Part shown: piece after piece, positions 29,790 to 41,409 of the stretch
Position numbering within the stretch: position 1 is the first letter of the stretch
Layout of the letters: every line of letters begins with the position of its first letter
Source of the DNA: a bacterium
GTDB lineage: Bacteria > Desulfobacterota > Binatia > DP-6
NCBI GenBank assembly: GCA_026129405.1
Contig: JAHCID010000012.1
Location: 1-64,000 of the forward strand
Direction of reading: 5' to 3'
DNA length: 64,000 nt
The notes under the pieces: generated by a model
The model's database searches: none
The model's input: the letters and a program-made list of their open reading frames with translations, nothing else
Told to the model about the DNA's origin: nothing
Program-made: the position numbers and the translations under genes

Positions 29790-30551
29790 TCAGGGAAGCG
29801 TGAGAATATAGGGGCCCTCGGCAGTGACCGCAACCGAGTGCTCGAAGTGGGCCGAGAGGCTGCCGTCCCGGGTGACCGCCGTCCAGCCGTCGTCCTTGAC
29901 CCGGACCTCCGGCCGCCCGGCGTTCACCATGGGCTCGATGGCCAGCACCATACCCTCGGTCAGGCGGTGGCCGCGCGCGCCGGTACGGTAGTTCGGCACC
30001 TGCGGATCCTCGTGCAGCCGGCGACCGATGCCGTGCCCGACGAACTCCCGCACCAGCGAGAAGCCGGCGCTTTCGGCAACGTCCTGGATGGCGCCCGAGA
30101 TGTCCGCGATGTGACGTCCGGGGCGGATGGCGTCGATCCCGGCCTGGAGGGCGTCGCGCGTGACCTCCATCAGCCGGCGGCTGGCCGTCGGCACGGCCCC
30201 GACCGCCACGGTCCGGGCCGAATCGCCGTAATAGCCCTGATAGACCACGCCGAAGTCGAGTCCCACGAGATCCCCCTCGCGGAGGACGCGGCGCGGCGAC
30301 GGGATGCCGTGCACCACCTCCTCGTTGATCGAGATGCAGATCGACGAGGGGAACGTGCGCCCACCCACCACGTAGCCCTTGAAGGCCGGCTTGGCGCCGC
30401 GCGCGAGCGTCATCTCCTCGGCAAGCGCGTCGAGCTCGGCCGTCGAGATGCCCGGGCGCACCCGGGCGACGACGGCCTCGAGGACCTCGGCGACGACGCG
30501 GCTCGCTGCGCGCATCGTCTCCAGCTCGGCGCGGGACTTCAGCTCGATCAT
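29790..30551 (-). CDS. map: Methionine aminopeptidase, type I
   Basis: Encodes 253 residues from an ATG in an ATGA overlap with adk. The metal ligands lie in [30 protein letters not shown] and IEPMVNAG, with a final FEHSVAVT. It removes the initiator methionine. A 6-bp inverted repeat (30553-30566, GCAGGC/GCCTGC) sits over the likely ribosome-binding site AGGCGAG. Confidence 0.97.
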   Translation of the reverse strand: MIELKSRAELETMRAASRVVAEVLEAVVARVRPGISTAELDALAEEMTLARGAKPAFKGYVVGGRTFPSSICISINEEVVHGIPSPRRVLREGDLVGLDFGVVYQGYYGDSARTVAVGAVPTASRRLMEVTRDALQAGIDAIRPGRHIADISGAIQDVAESAGFSLVREFVGHGIGRRLHEDPQVPNYRTGARGHRLTEGMVLAIEPMVNAGRPEVRVKDDGWTAVTRDGSLSAHFEHSVAVTAEGPYILTLP

Positions 30552-31192
30552 CGCAGGCTCGCCTGCACCCGCCCGAAGACGTCCTCGCGGCGACCGGTTC
30601 CGACGATCTCGCGCAGCAGGCCGGCCTGGCGGTAGAACTGCACCACGGGCGCGATCTCGCGGTCGAGCAGCTGGAGACGGGCGGAAATGCGGTCCTCGCG
30701 GTCGTCGTCGCGCTGGTAGAGCGGCCCGCCGCACACGTCGCAGACGTCGGGCTTCTTCGGCGGCGCGAACTCACGATGGTACATCGCCCCGCAGTTGCGG
30801 CAGACGAGCCGCCCGGAGAGACGCCGGACGAGCTCGTCGTGCGGCACCTCGACCGACACGACGGCATCGAGGGGCGGCGGATGACGCTCGAGGATCGCCT
30901 GCAGCGCCTCGGCCTGCGGGAGCGTCCGCGGGAAGCCGTCGAGCACGAAGCCGGGGCGACAGTCGGGCGCCTGGAGCCGCTCCTCGACGATGCCGATGAC
31001 GACCTCGTCGGGGACCAGCTGACCGGCTTCCATGTAGCGCCGCGCCGCCCGCCCGAGCTCCGTGCCGGCGTGCTGCGCGTCGCGCAGCATGTCGCCCGTC
31101 GAGATCTGCGGAATGCCGTAGACCTCCTGGAGAAGACGCGCCTGCGTCCCCTTGCCCGCACCGGGTGGGCCGATCATGACAACGCGAACCAC
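30548..31192 (-). CDS. adk: Adenylate kinase, long zinc-type
   Basis: Encodes 214 residues from GTG. The P-loop is GPPGAGKGT (8-16), with DGFPRT for AMP binding. The LID domain holds Cys131, 134, 151 and 154, a structural zinc site. It balances AMP, ADP and ATP. It lies 4 nt after secY, the usual spc-operon neighbour. Confidence 0.98.
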   Translation of the reverse strand: MVRVVMIGPPGAGKGTQARLLQEVYGIPQISTGDMLRDAQHAGTELGRAARRYMEAGQLVPDEVVIGIVEERLQAPDCRPGFVLDGFPRTLPQAEALQAILERHPPPLDAVVSVEVPHDELVRRLSGRLVCRNCGAMYHREFAPPKKPDVCDVCGGPLYQRDDDREDRISARLQLLDREIAPVVQFYRQAGLLREIVGTGRREDVFGRVQASLR

Positions 31193-31196
31193 GCTC

Positions 31197-32507
31197 CTAC
31201 CGCCGCCCCCGGATCCGGCCCTTCTTCATGAAGCCCTCGTAGCTGCGAGAGATCATGTGGGTCTCCATCGCGGCGACGGTGTCGAGCGCGACGCCGACGA
31301 CGATCAGCAAGGCCGTACCGCCGAAGTAGAACGGCACGCGGAAGCGGGCGATCAGGATGCTCGGCAGCACCACGACGGCAGCGATGTACAGCGCGCCTGC
31401 GAGCGTGATGCGCACGAGGATCCGGTCGATGTACTCGGCCGTGCGCTGTCCCGGGCGAATGCCGGGAATGTAGCCGCCGAACTTCTTCAGGTTGTCCGCC
31501 ACGTCGGTCGGGTTGAAGGTGACGGCGGTGTAGAAATAGCAGAAGAAGACGATCAGCCCGACGTCGACGAGGTTGTAGATCCAGCTGCCCGGCGTGAGCG
31601 CACCCGATACCCACTGGGCGGCGGCGCTGTCCGGGAACATGCCGGCGATCGTGGCCGGGAACAGCAGGATCGACGACGCGAAGATCGGCGGAATGACACC
31701 GGCGGTGTTGATCTTGAGCGGCAGGTGCGACGTCTGTCCGCTGTACATGCGCCGGCCCACGACCCGCTTCGCGTACTGCACCGGGATGCGCCGCTGGCCG
31801 CGTTCCATGAAGATGATCGCGGCGACGACGACGATCATGATGACCGCCATCGTGAGGGCCGCGAACAGCGACATCTCACCCGACCGCAGATACTCGAGCG
31901 ACAGCACGCCGGCCGACGGGATGCTGGCCACGATACCGGCGAAGATGATCATCGAGATACCGTTGCCGATGCCGCGTTCGGTCATCTGCTCGCCGAGCCA
32001 CATGATGAACGCGGTACCGGTCGTGAGCGTGATGACCGTCATCAGGCGGAACGACCAGCCGGGCTGGTAGACCACGCTGCCGCCGCCCGGCGCCTGGATG
32101 CTCTCGAGGCCCATGGCGATGAAGAAGCCCTGGACGAGCGCGAGCCCGATCGTGCCGTAGCGCGTGTACTGCGTGATCTTGCGCCGGCCGGCCTCGCCTT
32201 CCTTGGAGAGCTTCTCCAGGTAGGGAATGACGACCGTCAGCAGCTGGAGGATGATGCTCGCGCTGATGTACGGCATGATGCCGAGCGCGAAGATCGAGAA
32301 GCGCTCGAGCGCGCCGCCCGAGAAGAGGTTCACCAGCTGGAAGATGTTGCTGCGCGCCTCGTCGAAGAACTGCGAGAGCGCCTGGCCGTCGATACCGGGC
32401 GTCGGCACGGCGCAGCCGAGGCGATAGACCGCCAGCGCGCCGGCCGTGAAGAGCAGCCGCTTGCGCAGCTCGGGCAGGCGCGAGGCGCTGCCGAACCCTT
32501 CAAGCAC
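31197..32507 (-). CDS. secY: Protein translocase subunit SecY
   Basis: Encodes 436 residues from GTG, with GAGG spaced 6 nt upstream; it overlaps rplO by 8 nt. Ten membrane helices are visible. The plug-region SGGALERFSIFALGIMPYI and the conserved cytoplasmic loops (GERGIGNG-like and VVGRRMYSGQ) are present. It is the channel for secretion and membrane insertion, paired with SecE (encoded at 56826). Confidence 0.98.
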   Translation of the reverse strand: MLEGFGSASRLPELRKRLLFTAGALAVYRLGCAVPTPGIDGQALSQFFDEARSNIFQLVNLFSGGALERFSIFALGIMPYISASIILQLLTVVIPYLEKLSKEGEAGRRKITQYTRYGTIGLALVQGFFIAMGLESIQAPGGGSVVYQPGWSFRLMTVITLTTGTAFIMWLGEQMTERGIGNGISMIIFAGIVASIPSAGVLSLEYLRSGEMSLFAALTMAVIMIVVVAAIIFMERGQRRIPVQYAKRVVGRRMYSGQTSHLPLKINTAGVIPPIFASSILLFPATIAGMFPDSAAAQWVSGALTPGSWIYNLVDVGLIVFFCYFYTAVTFNPTDVADNLKKFGGYIPGIRPGQRTAEYIDRILVRITLAGALYIAAVVVLPSILIARFRVPFYFGGTALLIVVGVALDTVAAMETHMISRSYEGFMKKGRIRGRR

Positions 32508-32943
32508 CGATGACCTCGGCGGTACCGCCCGCCGCCGCGATCGCTTCGCGGGCGCTCGCGCTGAACGCATGGGCGCGCACGGTGAGCGCGTGGCCGATCG
32601 AGCCCGCACCGAGGATCTTCACGCGGCCGCGCTTCGGCAGCAGCCCGCGTGCGCGTAGCTCGTCGGGCCCGATGCTGGCGCCGGCCTCGAATGCCCCGAG
32701 CTGGCCCAGGTTCACGACGGCGTACTCGACCCGGTCCACCGGACGGAAGCCCCGCTTCGGCAGACGCCGCTGGAGCGGCATCTGCCCGCCCTCGTAGCCC
32801 GGACGGCTGTTGCCGCCGGAGCGCGACTTGCGCCCCTTGTGGCCGCGACCCGCGGTCTTGCCGTGGCCCGAACCGGTGCCCCGCCCCACCCGCTTCTTGC
32901 GGTGGGTCGAACCCGGTGCCGGATGCAGCGTCCCCAGATCCAT
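32500..32943 (-). CDS. rplO: Large ribosomal subunit protein uL15
   Basis: Encodes 147 residues from ATG (MDLGTLHPAPGSTHRKKR). A GTG three codons upstream would overlap rpmD as GTGA, but GAGGAG lies 8 nt before the ATG and abuts the GTG, so the ATG is preferred. The Gly/Lys-rich GRGTGSGHGKTAGRGHKG segment is the L15 signature. Confidence 0.97.
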   Translation of the reverse strand: MDLGTLHPAPGSTHRKKRVGRGTGSGHGKTAGRGHKGRKSRSGGNSRPGYEGGQMPLQRRLPKRGFRPVDRVEYAVVNLGQLGAFEAGASIGPDELRARGLLPKRGRVKILGAGSIGHALTVRAHAFSASAREAIAAAGGTAEVIGA

Positions 32944-32948
32944 GGCGC

Positions 32949-33131
32949 TCACTCCTCGGTGGTGACGAGATGCGCGACCTTGCGCAGCAGCCCGCGCATG
33001 GTCGGCGTGTCCTTCACGATGACCGAGCGGCCCGTGCGCGTGAGCCCGAGGCCGCGCAACGAGTCGCGCTGGTTCGGGCTCGTCGCGATCATGCTCTTGG
33101 TCAGCGTGATCTTGATCATCCGCTCGCTCAT
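32949..33131 (-). CDS. rpmD: Large ribosomal subunit protein uL30
   Basis: Encodes 60 residues: MSERMIKITLTKS, then the conserved RDSLRGLGLTRTGRSVIVKDTP and MRGLLRKVAHLV. It follows rpsE by 2 nt. Position and size are as in the spc operon of other bacteria. Confidence 0.97.
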   Translation of the reverse strand: MSERMIKITLTKSMIATSPNQRDSLRGLGLTRTGRSVIVKDTPTMRGLLRKVAHLVTTEE

Positions 33132-33133
33132 CG

Positions 33134-33658
33134 TCAGCCCCGCAGCTCGGCGACGGTCTTGCCGCGCGCCCCGGCCAGGAACTCCGGCGTACGCAGCTCG
33201 CGCAGTGCGGCCATGGTCGCCCGCACCATGTTGTTCGGGTTGTTCGAGCCGATGCACTTGGTGAGCACGTTCGCGAGACCCGCGAGCTCGACGACCGCGC
33301 GCACGCCGCCGCCGGCGATGACGCCGGTACCGTCCGACGCGGGCTTCAGCATGACCTCACCCGCACCGAACCGGCCGACGACCTCGAACGGGATCGTGCC
33401 TTCGGTCATCGGCACGTTGATCATGCTCTTCTTGGCCTTCTCGATCCCCTTCCGAATCGCCTCGGGGACCTCCTTGGCCTTGCCGAGGCCGAAACCCACC
33501 CGGCCGCCGCCGTCGCCGACGATGACGAGCGCGCTGAAGGAGAACCGCCGGCCACCCTTCACCACCTTGGCGACGCGGTTGATGTGGACGACCTTCTCCT
33601 TGAGCTCCGCGCCCTTGTCGTCGACGATCCGTCGCTGGCTCTGACCCATCTGCGCCAT
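33134..33658 (-). CDS. rpsE: Small ribosomal subunit protein uS5
   Basis: Encodes 174 residues from the ATG that has GAGGAC upstream; the open frame extends further but into rplR. The [20 protein letters not shown] start of the double-stranded-RNA-binding domain and the [12 protein letters not shown] helix are conserved. The region affects decoding accuracy and mRNA unwinding. Confidence 0.98.
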   Translation of the reverse strand: MAQMGQSQRRIVDDKGAELKEKVVHINRVAKVVKGGRRFSFSALVIVGDGGGRVGFGLGKAKEVPEAIRKGIEKAKKSMINVPMTEGTIPFEVVGRFGAGEVMLKPASDGTGVIAGGGVRAVVELAGLANVLTKCIGSNNPNNMVRATMAALRELRTPEFLAGARGKTVAELRG

Positions 33659-33671
33659 GAATTCGATGTCC

Positions 33672-34037
33672 TCAGAACTGGAGGCCGCCCTCGCGGGCGC
33701 CCTCGGCAACCGCCTTCACGCGGCCGTGGTACAGGAAGCCATTGCGGTCGAAGACGACGCGCGTGATGCCCTTCTCCTGGCAGCGGCGCGCGGCGAGCAT
33801 CCCGACCTGCTTCGCGGCTTCGACGTCGCCGGTCTTCTTCAGCTGCGAGCGCAGCTCCGGCGTCATGGTCGAAACCGCGAGCAGCGTCTGGCCGCTGACG
33901 TCGGTGATGACCTGCACGTAGAGGTGCCGGCCGCTGCGAAACACGGAGAGCCGCGGGCGGTCGTCGGTGCCGCGCACCGTGCGCCGCACGCGGTCGCGAC
34001 GGCGCGTCCGCGCCAGGTTGCGGTCCAACGTCGCCAT
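33672..34037 (-). CDS. rplR: Large ribosomal subunit protein uL18
   Basis: Encodes 121 residues: [18 protein letters not shown] and [26 protein letters not shown] are 5S-RNA-binding L18 blocks. The ATG overlaps the rplF stop by one base (TGATG). Confidence 0.98.
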   Translation of the reverse strand: MATLDRNLARTRRRDRVRRTVRGTDDRPRLSVFRSGRHLYVQVITDVSGQTLLAVSTMTPELRSQLKKTGDVEAAKQVGMLAARRCQEKGITRVVFDRNGFLYHGRVKAVAEGAREGGLQF

Positions 34038-34585
34038 CAGCGTGCTCCTGCGGCGGCCTTGCCGGCCTTCCGCCGAATGGTCTCGGTCGCGTACTTGACG
34101 CCCTTGCCCTTGTAGGGCTCCGGCGGACGCAGGCGGCGAATCGCCGCCGCCGTCTGGCCGAGCAGCTCGCGGTCGGCAGACTCCAGCGTCACGACGACCT
34201 GGCGCTCGACCTTGGCGGTGACGCCGGCCGGGAGCTGGTAGGCGATCGGGTGCGAGTAGCCGAGCGTCAGCCAGAGGATGTTGTTGCCGCGGGTCTCGGC
34301 GCGATAGCCGACGCCGTTGATCTCGAGGACGATCGTGAAGCCCTTGCTCGTCCCCTCGACCATGTTCGCGACCAGCTTGCGGGTGAGACCATGCATGCCA
34401 CGGGCGCGGTTCGAGTCGTCCTTGCGGGTGATCACGACCTCGTTGCCCTGCACCGCGACCGCGACCTCCGGCAGGAGCGGCCGCACGAGCGTGCCCTTCG
34501 GGCCCTCCACGCGCACGGCATCGTCGGTGACGTGCACCTTGCAGCCCGCCGGAACGGGGATCGGAAGCTTGCCTACGCGCGACAT
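34037..34585 (-). CDS. rplF: Large ribosomal subunit protein uL6
   Basis: Encodes 182 residues: [14 protein letters not shown], two tandem L6 folds and the [11 protein letters not shown] signature near residue 155. It supports the sarcin-ricin loop region used by translation factors. Confidence 0.98.
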   Translation of the reverse strand: MSRVGKLPIPVPAGCKVHVTDDAVRVEGPKGTLVRPLLPEVAVAVQGNEVVITRKDDSNRARGMHGLTRKLVANMVEGTSKGFTIVLEINGVGYRAETRGNNILWLTLGYSHPIAYQLPAGVTAKVERQVVVTLESADRELLGQTAAAIRRLRPPEPYKGKGVKYATETIRRKAGKAAAGAR

Positions 34586-34586
34586 G

Positions 34587-34982
34587 TCACCACACCTGAC
34601 AGATGAGCTCGCCGCCCACCTTCTGCTGGCGCGCCTCGCGGTCGGTCAGCACGCCGCGCGGCGTGGACAGGATGCTGACGCCGAGCCCGCGCCGAACGGC
34701 CGGAATCTCGTCGGCACCCACGTACACCCGCAGGCTCGGACGGCTGACGCGCCGGATCGCCGTGATGATCGAGCGGCGGGCCTCGTCGTAGCGGAGCCCG
34801 ATGCGGAGCAGCGGCACCGGCTTCTCCTCGACGAGCGTCGTCTCGCGCAGATAGCCCTCGGCCACCAACGTGCGCGCGATCGCCTCCTTGTGACGCGACC
34901 ACGGGACGTCGACCGTGGCCTTGCGGGCCATGGCGCCGTTGCGGATGCGCGTGAGCATGTCGGCGACGGGATCGGTCATCAT
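34587..34982 (-). CDS. rpsH: Small ribosomal subunit protein uS8
   Basis: Encodes 131 residues: MMTDPVADMLTRIRNG and the C-terminal GLGVSILSTPRGVLTDREAR are conserved. In E. coli S8 represses the spc operon at the rplX-rplE junction; here those genes overlap by one base and leave no separate leader. Confidence 0.98.
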   Translation of the reverse strand: MMTDPVADMLTRIRNGAMARKATVDVPWSRHKEAIARTLVAEGYLRETTLVEEKPVPLLRIGLRYDEARRSIITAIRRVSRPSLRVYVGADEIPAVRRGLGVSILSTPRGVLTDREARQQKVGGELICQVW

Positions 34983-34989
34983 GACGGGG

Positions 34990-35175
34990 TCACCAGCTGG
35001 CCTTCACGAGGCCGGGAATCTGCCCCTTCCGCGCCAGGTTGCGCAGACAGAGGCGGCACATGCGGAAGCGGCGGTAGAACGCCCGCGACCGACCGCAGAG
35101 GGGGCAACGGTTGTACGCCCGGACCCGAAACTTCGGGGGCCGGGACGCCTTCACCATGAGGCAGGTCTTCGCCAT
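34990..35175 (-). CDS. rpsN: Small ribosomal subunit protein uS14, zinc type
   Basis: Encodes 61 residues, the short form. Cys24, 27, 40 and 43 make two CxxC pairs, the zinc-binding C+ type. Position between rplE and rpsH is canonical. Many proteobacteria carry the longer zinc-free form instead. Confidence 0.98.
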   Translation of the reverse strand: MAKTCLMVKASRPPKFRVRAYNRCPLCGRSRAFYRRFRMCRLCLRNLARKGQIPGLVKASW

Positions 35176-35183
35176 CGTCGTCC

Positions 35184-35726
35184 TCAGGCCCGGAACGGCA
35201 TGCCGAGCGCACGCAGGAGCGCCTTGCCGTCGGCGTCGCTCCGGGCGGTCGTGCAGATGGTCACCGTCAGGCCCTTGATCTTCTCGACCTTGTCCAGGTC
35301 GATCTCGGGGAAAATGATCTGCTCGCGAAAACCGAGCGAGTAGTTGCCGCGGCCGTCGAACGAGCGGTCCGGGACGCCCTTGAAATCGCGCACGCGCGGC
35401 AGGGCGACCGTCAGGAGCCGATCGAGGAACTCGTACATGTGCTCGCCGCGCAGCGTGACCATCGCCCCGATGGCGACGCCCTCGCGCAGCTTGAAGTTCG
35501 AGATCGCCTTCTTGGCCCGTGTGACGACCGGCTTCTGCCCGGCGATCGCCGTGAGCTCCTCGACCGCCGACTCGATGATCTTCGGGTTCTGCACGGCTTC
35601 GCCGAGGCCCATGTTGAGCACGATCTTCTCGAGCCGCGGCACCGCCATCGGGTTCTTGTAGCCGAGGTCGCGCATGAGCGCCGGCGCGACCTCGTTGCGG
35701 TAGCGCTCCTTCAGACGCGGGGGCAT
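35184..35726 (-). CDS. rplE: Large ribosomal subunit protein uL5
   Basis: Encodes 180 residues: the [18 protein letters not shown] start, [11 protein letters not shown] and the [18 protein letters not shown]-type block (conserved Phe-Asp-Gly-Arg-Gly-Asn-Tyr). It binds 5S RNA and contacts P-site tRNA. The ATG overlaps the rplX stop (TGATG). Confidence 0.98.
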   Translation of the reverse strand: MPPRLKERYRNEVAPALMRDLGYKNPMAVPRLEKIVLNMGLGEAVQNPKIIESAVEELTAIAGQKPVVTRAKKAISNFKLREGVAIGAMVTLRGEHMYEFLDRLLTVALPRVRDFKGVPDRSFDGRGNYSLGFREQIIFPEIDLDKVEKIKGLTVTICTTARSDADGKALLRALGMPFRA

Positions 35727-36052
35727 CAGCTCGCCTCCAGCTGCTCGTTGCAGCGCCGGCAGATGCGGACGCTGCGCCCGTCCTCGAGCTTGCGGCGCCC
35801 GACGCGGGCCGGCTTGTTGCACCGCCCGCAGACCGGCATCACGTTCGAGAGGTCCAGCGAGGCCTCCTTCTCGATGATCCCGCCCGGAGCCTGCGCGCCG
35901 CGCGGCTTCTGATGCCGCTTCACCATGTTGAGCCGCTCGACGAGCACGCGACCCTTCTCCGGCAGCACGCGCAACACCTTGCCGGTCTTGCCGCGCTCCC
36001 GACCGGCGATGATCAGCACGGTGTCGTTCTTGCGGATACGCTCGACGGCCAT
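35726..36052 (-). CDS. rplX: Large ribosomal subunit protein uL24
   Basis: Encodes 108 residues from ATG (a GTG two codons earlier is possible). The KOW motif with [14 protein letters not shown]-like residues is at about 8-35. The C-terminal part has Cys75, 78, 98 and 101, two CxxC pairs that would form a zinc ribbon. It is an early 50S assembly starter. Confidence 0.97.
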   Translation of the reverse strand: MAVERIRKNDTVLIIAGRERGKTGKVLRVLPEKGRVLVERLNMVKRHQKPRGAQAPGGIIEKEASLDLSNVMPVCGRCNKPARVGRRKLEDGRSVRICRRCNEQLEAS

Positions 36053-36054
36053 GA

Positions 36055-36423
36055 TCACAGTACCTCGGGCGCGAGCGAGATGATCTTCATGAAGCGCTTC
36101 GCGCGCAGCTCGCGGGCCACGGGCCCGAAGATACGGGTCCCCACCGGCTCGCGGGCGTTGTCGATGAGCACCGCCGAGTTGGTGTCGAAGCGGATGTAGG
36201 ACCCGTCGGGCCGACCGACTTCCTTCGCCGTGCGCACGACGACGGCCTTCATCACGTCGCCCTTCTTCACCTTCGCGTTCGGGATCGCCTCCTTCACCGA
36301 CACCACGATGATGTCGCCGATGGAGGCATACTTCCGCTTGGAGCCGCCGAGCACCTTGATGCAGAGGACCTTGCGGGCGCCGCTGTTGTCGGCGACGTCG
36401 AGCACCGTCTCGGTCTGGATCAT
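36055..36423 (-). CDS. rplN: Large ribosomal subunit protein uL14
   Basis: Encodes 122 residues, exactly the family length: [19 protein letters not shown] at the start and [22 protein letters not shown] at the end. It contacts 16S RNA at the subunit interface. The ATG overlaps the rpsQ stop (ATGA). Confidence 0.99.
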   Translation of the reverse strand: MIQTETVLDVADNSGARKVLCIKVLGGSKRKYASIGDIIVVSVKEAIPNAKVKKGDVMKAVVVRTAKEVGRPDGSYIRFDTNSAVLIDNAREPVGTRIFGPVARELRAKRFMKIISLAPEVL

Positions 36424-36698
36424 GCCGGCACCCCGGGATCGGCGAGCGCCTCGTTGCTGCCGAGGATGGCCTGTACCGCCCAGCGCTTCTGTGCCGACAG
36501 CGGCCGCGACTCGATGATGCGAACGCGGTCGCCCACGCGGCACTTGTTCTGCTCGTCGTGGGCCTTGTAGCGCTCGCGACGGCGACGGTACTTGCGGTAC
36601 TGCGCGTGTCGCACGAGGCGCTCCACCACGACCACGACGGTCTTGTCCATCTTGTCGGACACGACCACCCCTTCACGAACCTTCCGGCGGCCGGTCAT
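36420..36698 (-). CDS. rpsQ: Small ribosomal subunit protein uS17
   Basis: Encodes 92 residues: [20 protein letters not shown] and [13 protein letters not shown] are S17 motifs. It is a primary 16S RNA binder. The start overlaps the rpmC stop as ATGA. Confidence 0.98.
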   Translation of the reverse strand: MTGRRKVREGVVVSDKMDKTVVVVVERLVRHAQYRKYRRRRERYKAHDEQNKCRVGDRVRIIESRPLSAQKRWAVQAILGSNEALADPGVPA

Positions 36699-36895
36699 TG
36701 CGCGACGCCTCCCGTGCGCTGCTGGAGCAGCGTCTTGATGCGGGCCAGCGCGCGCTTCGTCTCCCGGACCTTCATGGGGTTCGGAAGCTGCGCCGTGGCC
36801 CGCTTCAGCCGCAGGCGGAAGAGCTCGTCGACCAGCTCCCGCTCGCGGGTGTGCAGCTCGTTCACACTGAGTTCCTTCAGCTCGCGCAGCTTCAC
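36695..36895 (-). CDS. rpmC: Large ribosomal subunit protein uL29
   Basis: Encodes 66 residues from a GTG in a GTGA overlap with rpl[15 protein letters not shown], a helical hairpin, and [14 protein letters not shown]. It lies beside the polypeptide exit tunnel, where trigger factor and SRP dock. Confidence 0.97.
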   Translation of the reverse strand: MKLRELKELSVNELHTRERELVDELFRLRLKRATAQLPNPMKVRETKRALARIKTLLQQRTGGVAQ

Positions 36896-37329
36896 GACGC
36901 CGCCCCTCCCACCGCGGTGGCGACGTGGCGCTCGCGCACCTGCGTCTTCAGCGACAGCTTCGCCGCGGCCAGCTTGAGCGCGTTCAGCGACGTCGTGCGA
37001 TCGACGCCCTCCATCTCGAACAGCATGCGGCCCGGCTTGATGACGGCCACCCACAGCTCGGGCGCGCCCTTGCCCTTACCCATGCGGGTCTCAGCGGGCT
37101 TCTTGGTGAGCGGCTTGTCCGGGAACACACGCACCCAGACGCGACCGCCGCGCTTGATGGCGCGCGTCAAGGCGACACGGGCGGCCTCGATCTCGCGGGC
37201 CGTGAGCCAGCCGCGGTCGACGCACTGGAGCCCGTAGTCACCGAACGACAGCGCCGAGCCGCGCCACGCCATGCCGCCGCGGCGCCCCTTCTGCTGCTTG
37301 CGGTATTTGACCTTCTTCGGGGAAAGCAT
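36892..37329 (-). CDS. rplP: Large ribosomal subunit protein uL16
   Basis: Encodes 145 residues: [19 protein letters not shown], then [26 protein letters not shown]-type blocks and a conserved [10 protein letters not shown]. It supports the A-site tRNA. Confidence 0.98.
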   Translation of the reverse strand: MLSPKKVKYRKQQKGRRGGMAWRGSALSFGDYGLQCVDRGWLTAREIEAARVALTRAIKRGGRVWVRVFPDKPLTKKPAETRMGKGKGAPELWVAVIKPGRMLFEMEGVDRTTSLNALKLAAAKLSLKTQVRERHVATAVGGAAS

Positions 37330-37341
37330 CGGACCCTCGCG

Positions 37342-38007
37342 CTACACGCCGGTCGCGGCGCCGCGCTGCTCTTCGTCCTGGCGCGTCAGCACCTCGCCGC
37401 GGAACACCCAGACCTTGACGCCGATGATGCCGTACGTCGTGCGGGCTTCGGCGAAGCCGTAGTTCACGTCGGCGCGGAGCGTGTGCAGCGGCACGCGCCC
37501 CTCGCGGTACCACTCGCGACGCGCGATCTCCGAGCCCCCGAGCCGCCCGCTCGACTGGATGCGGACACCCTGCGCGCCCATGCGCATGGCGCGGGCGAGG
37601 GCCTCCTTCATCGCGCGGCGGAACGCGACGCGGCGCTCGAGCTGGAGGGCGATGTTCTCGGCCACCAGCTGGGCGTCGACGTCGGGCCGACGGACCTCAT
37701 GGATGTTGATGAACGTTTCCTTGTGCGTCAGCCGGGCGAGCTCCTGCTTGAGCTTCTCGATCTCGGCGCCCTTCTTGCCGATCACGATGCCGGGACGGGC
37801 CGTGTGGATGTTGATCTTGGCCTTGTTGGCCGCGCGCTCGATGTCGATCCGCGAGACGCCCGCATGGTACAGGCGCTTCTTCAAGAAGTTCCGGATCTTG
37901 ACGTCCTCGTGCAGCAGCTCGGCGTACTCCCGCCGCGCGAACCAGCGCGAGTCCCACTGCTCCGTGATGCCCAGCCGGAACCCCTTCGGGTGCGTCTTGT
38001 GTCCCAC
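37342..38007 (-). CDS. rpsC: Small ribosomal subunit protein uS3
   Basis: Encodes 221 residues from GTG ([14 protein letters not shown]), with GAGG spaced 4 nt upstream. A KH domain with [15 protein letters not shown] and the C-terminal [18 protein letters not shown] are typical. It forms part of the mRNA entry tunnel. Confidence 0.98.
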   Translation of the reverse strand: MGHKTHPKGFRLGITEQWDSRWFARREYAELLHEDVKIRNFLKKRLYHAGVSRIDIERAANKAKINIHTARPGIVIGKKGAEIEKLKQELARLTHKETFINIHEVRRPDVDAQLVAENIALQLERRVAFRRAMKEALARAMRMGAQGVRIQSSGRLGGSEIARREWYREGRVPLHTLRADVNYGFAEARTTYGIIGVKVWVFRGEVLTRQDEEQRGAATGV

Positions 38008-38012
38008 TTGCC

Positions 38013-38363
38013 TCAGGCCTCCCCGCCGCGCCGACGCTCGTCGACGACCACGGTGATGTGACTCGTGCGCTTGAAGATCGGGGTGGCGCGGCCGTGGGCG
38101 CGCGGTAGGAACCGCTTCGCCGTCGGACCCTCGTCGACCCACACGCGCTTCACGTAGAGCTTGTCCACGTCGACGCGCTGCCCGTGCTCCGCATTGGCGA
38201 CGGCCGACTTGAGCGTCTTGATGACGATGGCGGCGGCGCGCTTCGGGGTGAACTCGAGGATACCCAGAGCGGACTCGACGGACTTGCCGCGGATCATGTC
38301 CACGACGAGCCGGGCCTTCTGGGCCGACGTGCGCGCGAAGCGGCTGGAGGCGCGAGCTTCCAT
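38013..38363 (-). CDS. rplV: Large ribosomal subunit protein uL22
   Basis: Encodes 116 residues: [23 protein letters not shown]-like helices and the tunnel loop with [23 protein letters not shown]. It lines the exit tunnel with L4. Confidence 0.98.
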   Translation of the reverse strand: MEARASSRFARTSAQKARLVVDMIRGKSVESALGILEFTPKRAAAIVIKTLKSAVANAEHGQRVDVDKLYVKRVWVDEGPTAKRFLPRAHGRATPIFKRTSHITVVVDERRRGGEA

Positions 38364-38365
38364 GC

Positions 38366-38653
38366 CTACTTCCGCCCCTCGACCTTGCCCTTACGATCCC
38401 CGGCGTGGCCGTGGAACGTGCGGGTCGGCGAGAACTCGCCGAGCTTGTGGCCCACCGCGTTCTCGGTGACGAACACCGGGATGAACTTGCGGCCGTTGTG
38501 CACGGCGAACGTGAAGCCGACCATGTCGGGCGTGATGGTCGAGCGCCGCGACCAGGTCTTGATGACCTTCTTGTCGCCGGCCTCGATCATCGCCCGCACC
38601 TTCTTCGCCAGGTGCTGGTCGACGAACGGTCCCTTCTTGACTGAGCGTGCCAC
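38366..38653 (-). CDS. rpsS: Small ribosomal subunit protein uS19
   Basis: Encodes 95 residues from GTG, with GGGGGAG upstream: [28 protein letters not shown] and [18 protein letters not shown]. It binds the 30S head next to S13. Confidence 0.98.
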   Translation of the reverse strand: MARSVKKGPFVDQHLAKKVRAMIEAGDKKVIKTWSRRSTITPDMVGFTFAVHNGRKFIPVFVTENAVGHKLGEFSPTRTFHGHAGDRKGKVEGRK

Positions 38654-38671
38654 GGTATCGGCTCCCCCGGC

Positions 38672-39496
<825 letters not shown>

Positions 39497-39501
39497 AGGC
39501 C

Positions 39502-39789
39502 TCAGGCTCCCTCGAAGAAGTCGATGCGGTTGCCCTCGGCGAGGGTGACGTAGGCCTTCTTCCACGCCGGCCGGCGACCGAGGTGCTTGCCGACGCGACG
39601 GACCTTCCCGAGCTGGCGCGAGGTCCGCACCTTCTCGACCTTCACCTTGAACAGTGACTCGACCGCCTGGCGGATCTCGACCTTGTTCGCCTGACGATGC
39701 ACGCGGAACACGACCTGATTGCCGAGCTCGCCGACCAGCGTGCCCTTCTCGGTGATCACCGGACCCAGCACGACCTCGGTGGCCGTCAT
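39502..39789 (-). CDS. rplW: Large ribosomal subunit protein uL23
   Basis: Encodes 95 residues: [14 protein letters not shown], the helix with [14 protein letters not shown], and [19 protein letters not shown]. It is the trigger-factor and SRP docking site at the tunnel exit. The ATG overlaps the rplD stop (ATGA). Confidence 0.98.
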   Translation of the reverse strand: MTATEVVLGPVITEKGTLVGELGNQVVFRVHRQANKVEIRQAVESLFKVKVEKVRTSRQLGKVRRVGKHLGRRPAWKKAYVTLAEGNRIDFFEGA

Positions 39790-40445
39790 GCCGACTTCTC
39801 CTCTGCGTCACCGAGCCGGACCGACAGCTGCTCGAAGGCGTCCCGCGTGACGACCAACCAGTCGTGGTTCAGGACGTCGTAGACGTTGAGCCCGACCGCG
39901 GCGATCACCTTGACGTCCGGCAGGTTGCGACCCGCACGCATCACGCCGTCGTCCGGCTCGGCCAGGACGACGAGCACGCTCGCATCGATGCCGAGCCCCG
40001 CCAGCGCCGCGACCATCTCCTTGGTCTTCGGCTGCGGCAGCGCGATACGGTCGACGACGACGAGCTTGCCCTCGTTGTGCCGCACCGTGAGCACCGAACG
40101 CAGCGCCGCCTTCCGCGCCGAGCGCGGCAGCCGGTAGCTGTAGTCGCGCGGCTGCGGGCCGAAGATCGTGGCGCCGCCCGCCCAGATCGGCGAGCGCGAG
40201 CTGCCGGCGCGGGCACGGCCCGTGCCCTTCTGCTTCCAGGGCTTCTTGCCGCCGCCGCTGACGAACCCGCGCGTCTTCGTGGCCGCCGTTCCGGCGCGCC
40301 GCGAGGCCAGCTGGCTCTTCACGACCTCGTGCAGCAGGTGCTCCCGCACCGGCCCCCCGAGGATCGCCGCGGGAACGTCGAGGTCGCCCACCTTCGCCCG
40401 CGTCTGCGACACCACGGGCACCGACACCGTCGTCTGCTCGCTCAC
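39786..40445 (-). CDS. rplD: Large ribosomal subunit protein uL4
   Basis: Encodes 219 residues from a GTG overlapping the rplC stop (GTGA). The tunnel loop ([20 protein letters not shown]) and the flanking [19 protein letters not shown]-like region are conserved. L4 represses the S10 operon in E. coli through a long rpsJ leader, which is absent here. Confidence 0.98.
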   Translation of the reverse strand: MSEQTTVSVPVVSQTRAKVGDLDVPAAILGGPVREHLLHEVVKSQLASRRAGTAATKTRGFVSGGGKKPWKQKGTGRARAGSSRSPIWAGGATIFGPQPRDYSYRLPRSARKAALRSVLTVRHNEGKLVVVDRIALPQPKTKEMVAALAGLGIDASVLVVLAEPDDGVMRAGRNLPDVKVIAAVGLNVYDVLNHDWLVVTRDAFEQLSVRLGDAEEKSA

Positions 40446-41089
40446 GATCGGGTCGCTCCCTTGTCCTTCAGGACCATCACCGTCCCGTTGCGGGCACCGG
40501 GAACCGCACCCCGGATGAGGATGAGGTTCTCCTCCGGGCGCACCGCGATGACCTTCAGGTGGGTGGTCGTCACGTTCTCCGCACCGTAGCGCCCGGACAT
40601 GCGCTTTCCCTTGAAGACGCGGCCCGGGTACGAGCGGTTACCGATCGAGCCGCCGTGGCGGAAGTACTCGTGCGTACCATGGGACGCCGGGAAGCCGCTG
40701 AAGCGATGGCGCTTCATGACGCCCGCCGTCCCACGGCCCTTGGTCACGCCCTGCACGGAGACGATCTCGCCCGGCTGGAAGAGCTCGCCCACGGTGCACT
40801 CGGCACCGACGGCAGGAAGCTCGTCGCCGGCGAGCGCGAACTCCCGCAGCACGCGGAAAGGCCCGGTGCCGGCCTTCTTGAACTGCCCGGCCATCGCCTT
40901 GTTCACGCGGCTCGGCTTCACCGGATCGAAGCCGAGCTGGACGGCCGCGTAGCCGTCGCGCTCGGGCTGGCGGGTCGCCACCACCGTACACGGCCCCGCC
41001 TGGATGACGGTGACCGGCACGAGCACACCTTCGGCGGTGTACACCTGCGTCATGCCGATCTTGCGGCCGAGGATGCCGTTCACAGCCAT
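40442..41089 (-). CDS. rplC: Large ribosomal subunit protein uL3
   Basis: Encodes 215 residues: [14 protein letters not shown] at the start and the [31 protein letters not shown]-type core (conserved Gly-Ser-Ile-Gly and Pro-Gly-Arg-Val). It binds near the peptidyl-transferase centre. Confidence 0.98.
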   Translation of the reverse strand: MAVNGILGRKIGMTQVYTAEGVLVPVTVIQAGPCTVVATRQPERDGYAAVQLGFDPVKPSRVNKAMAGQFKKAGTGPFRVLREFALAGDELPAVGAECTVGELFQPGEIVSVQGVTKGRGTAGVMKRHRFSGFPASHGTHEYFRHGGSIGNRSYPGRVFKGKRMSGRYGAENVTTTHLKVIAVRPEENLILIRGAVPGARNGTVMVLKDKGATRS

Positions 41090-41093
41090 GGGG

Positions 41094-41402
<309 letters not shown>

Positions 41403-41409
41403 TCCCCGG

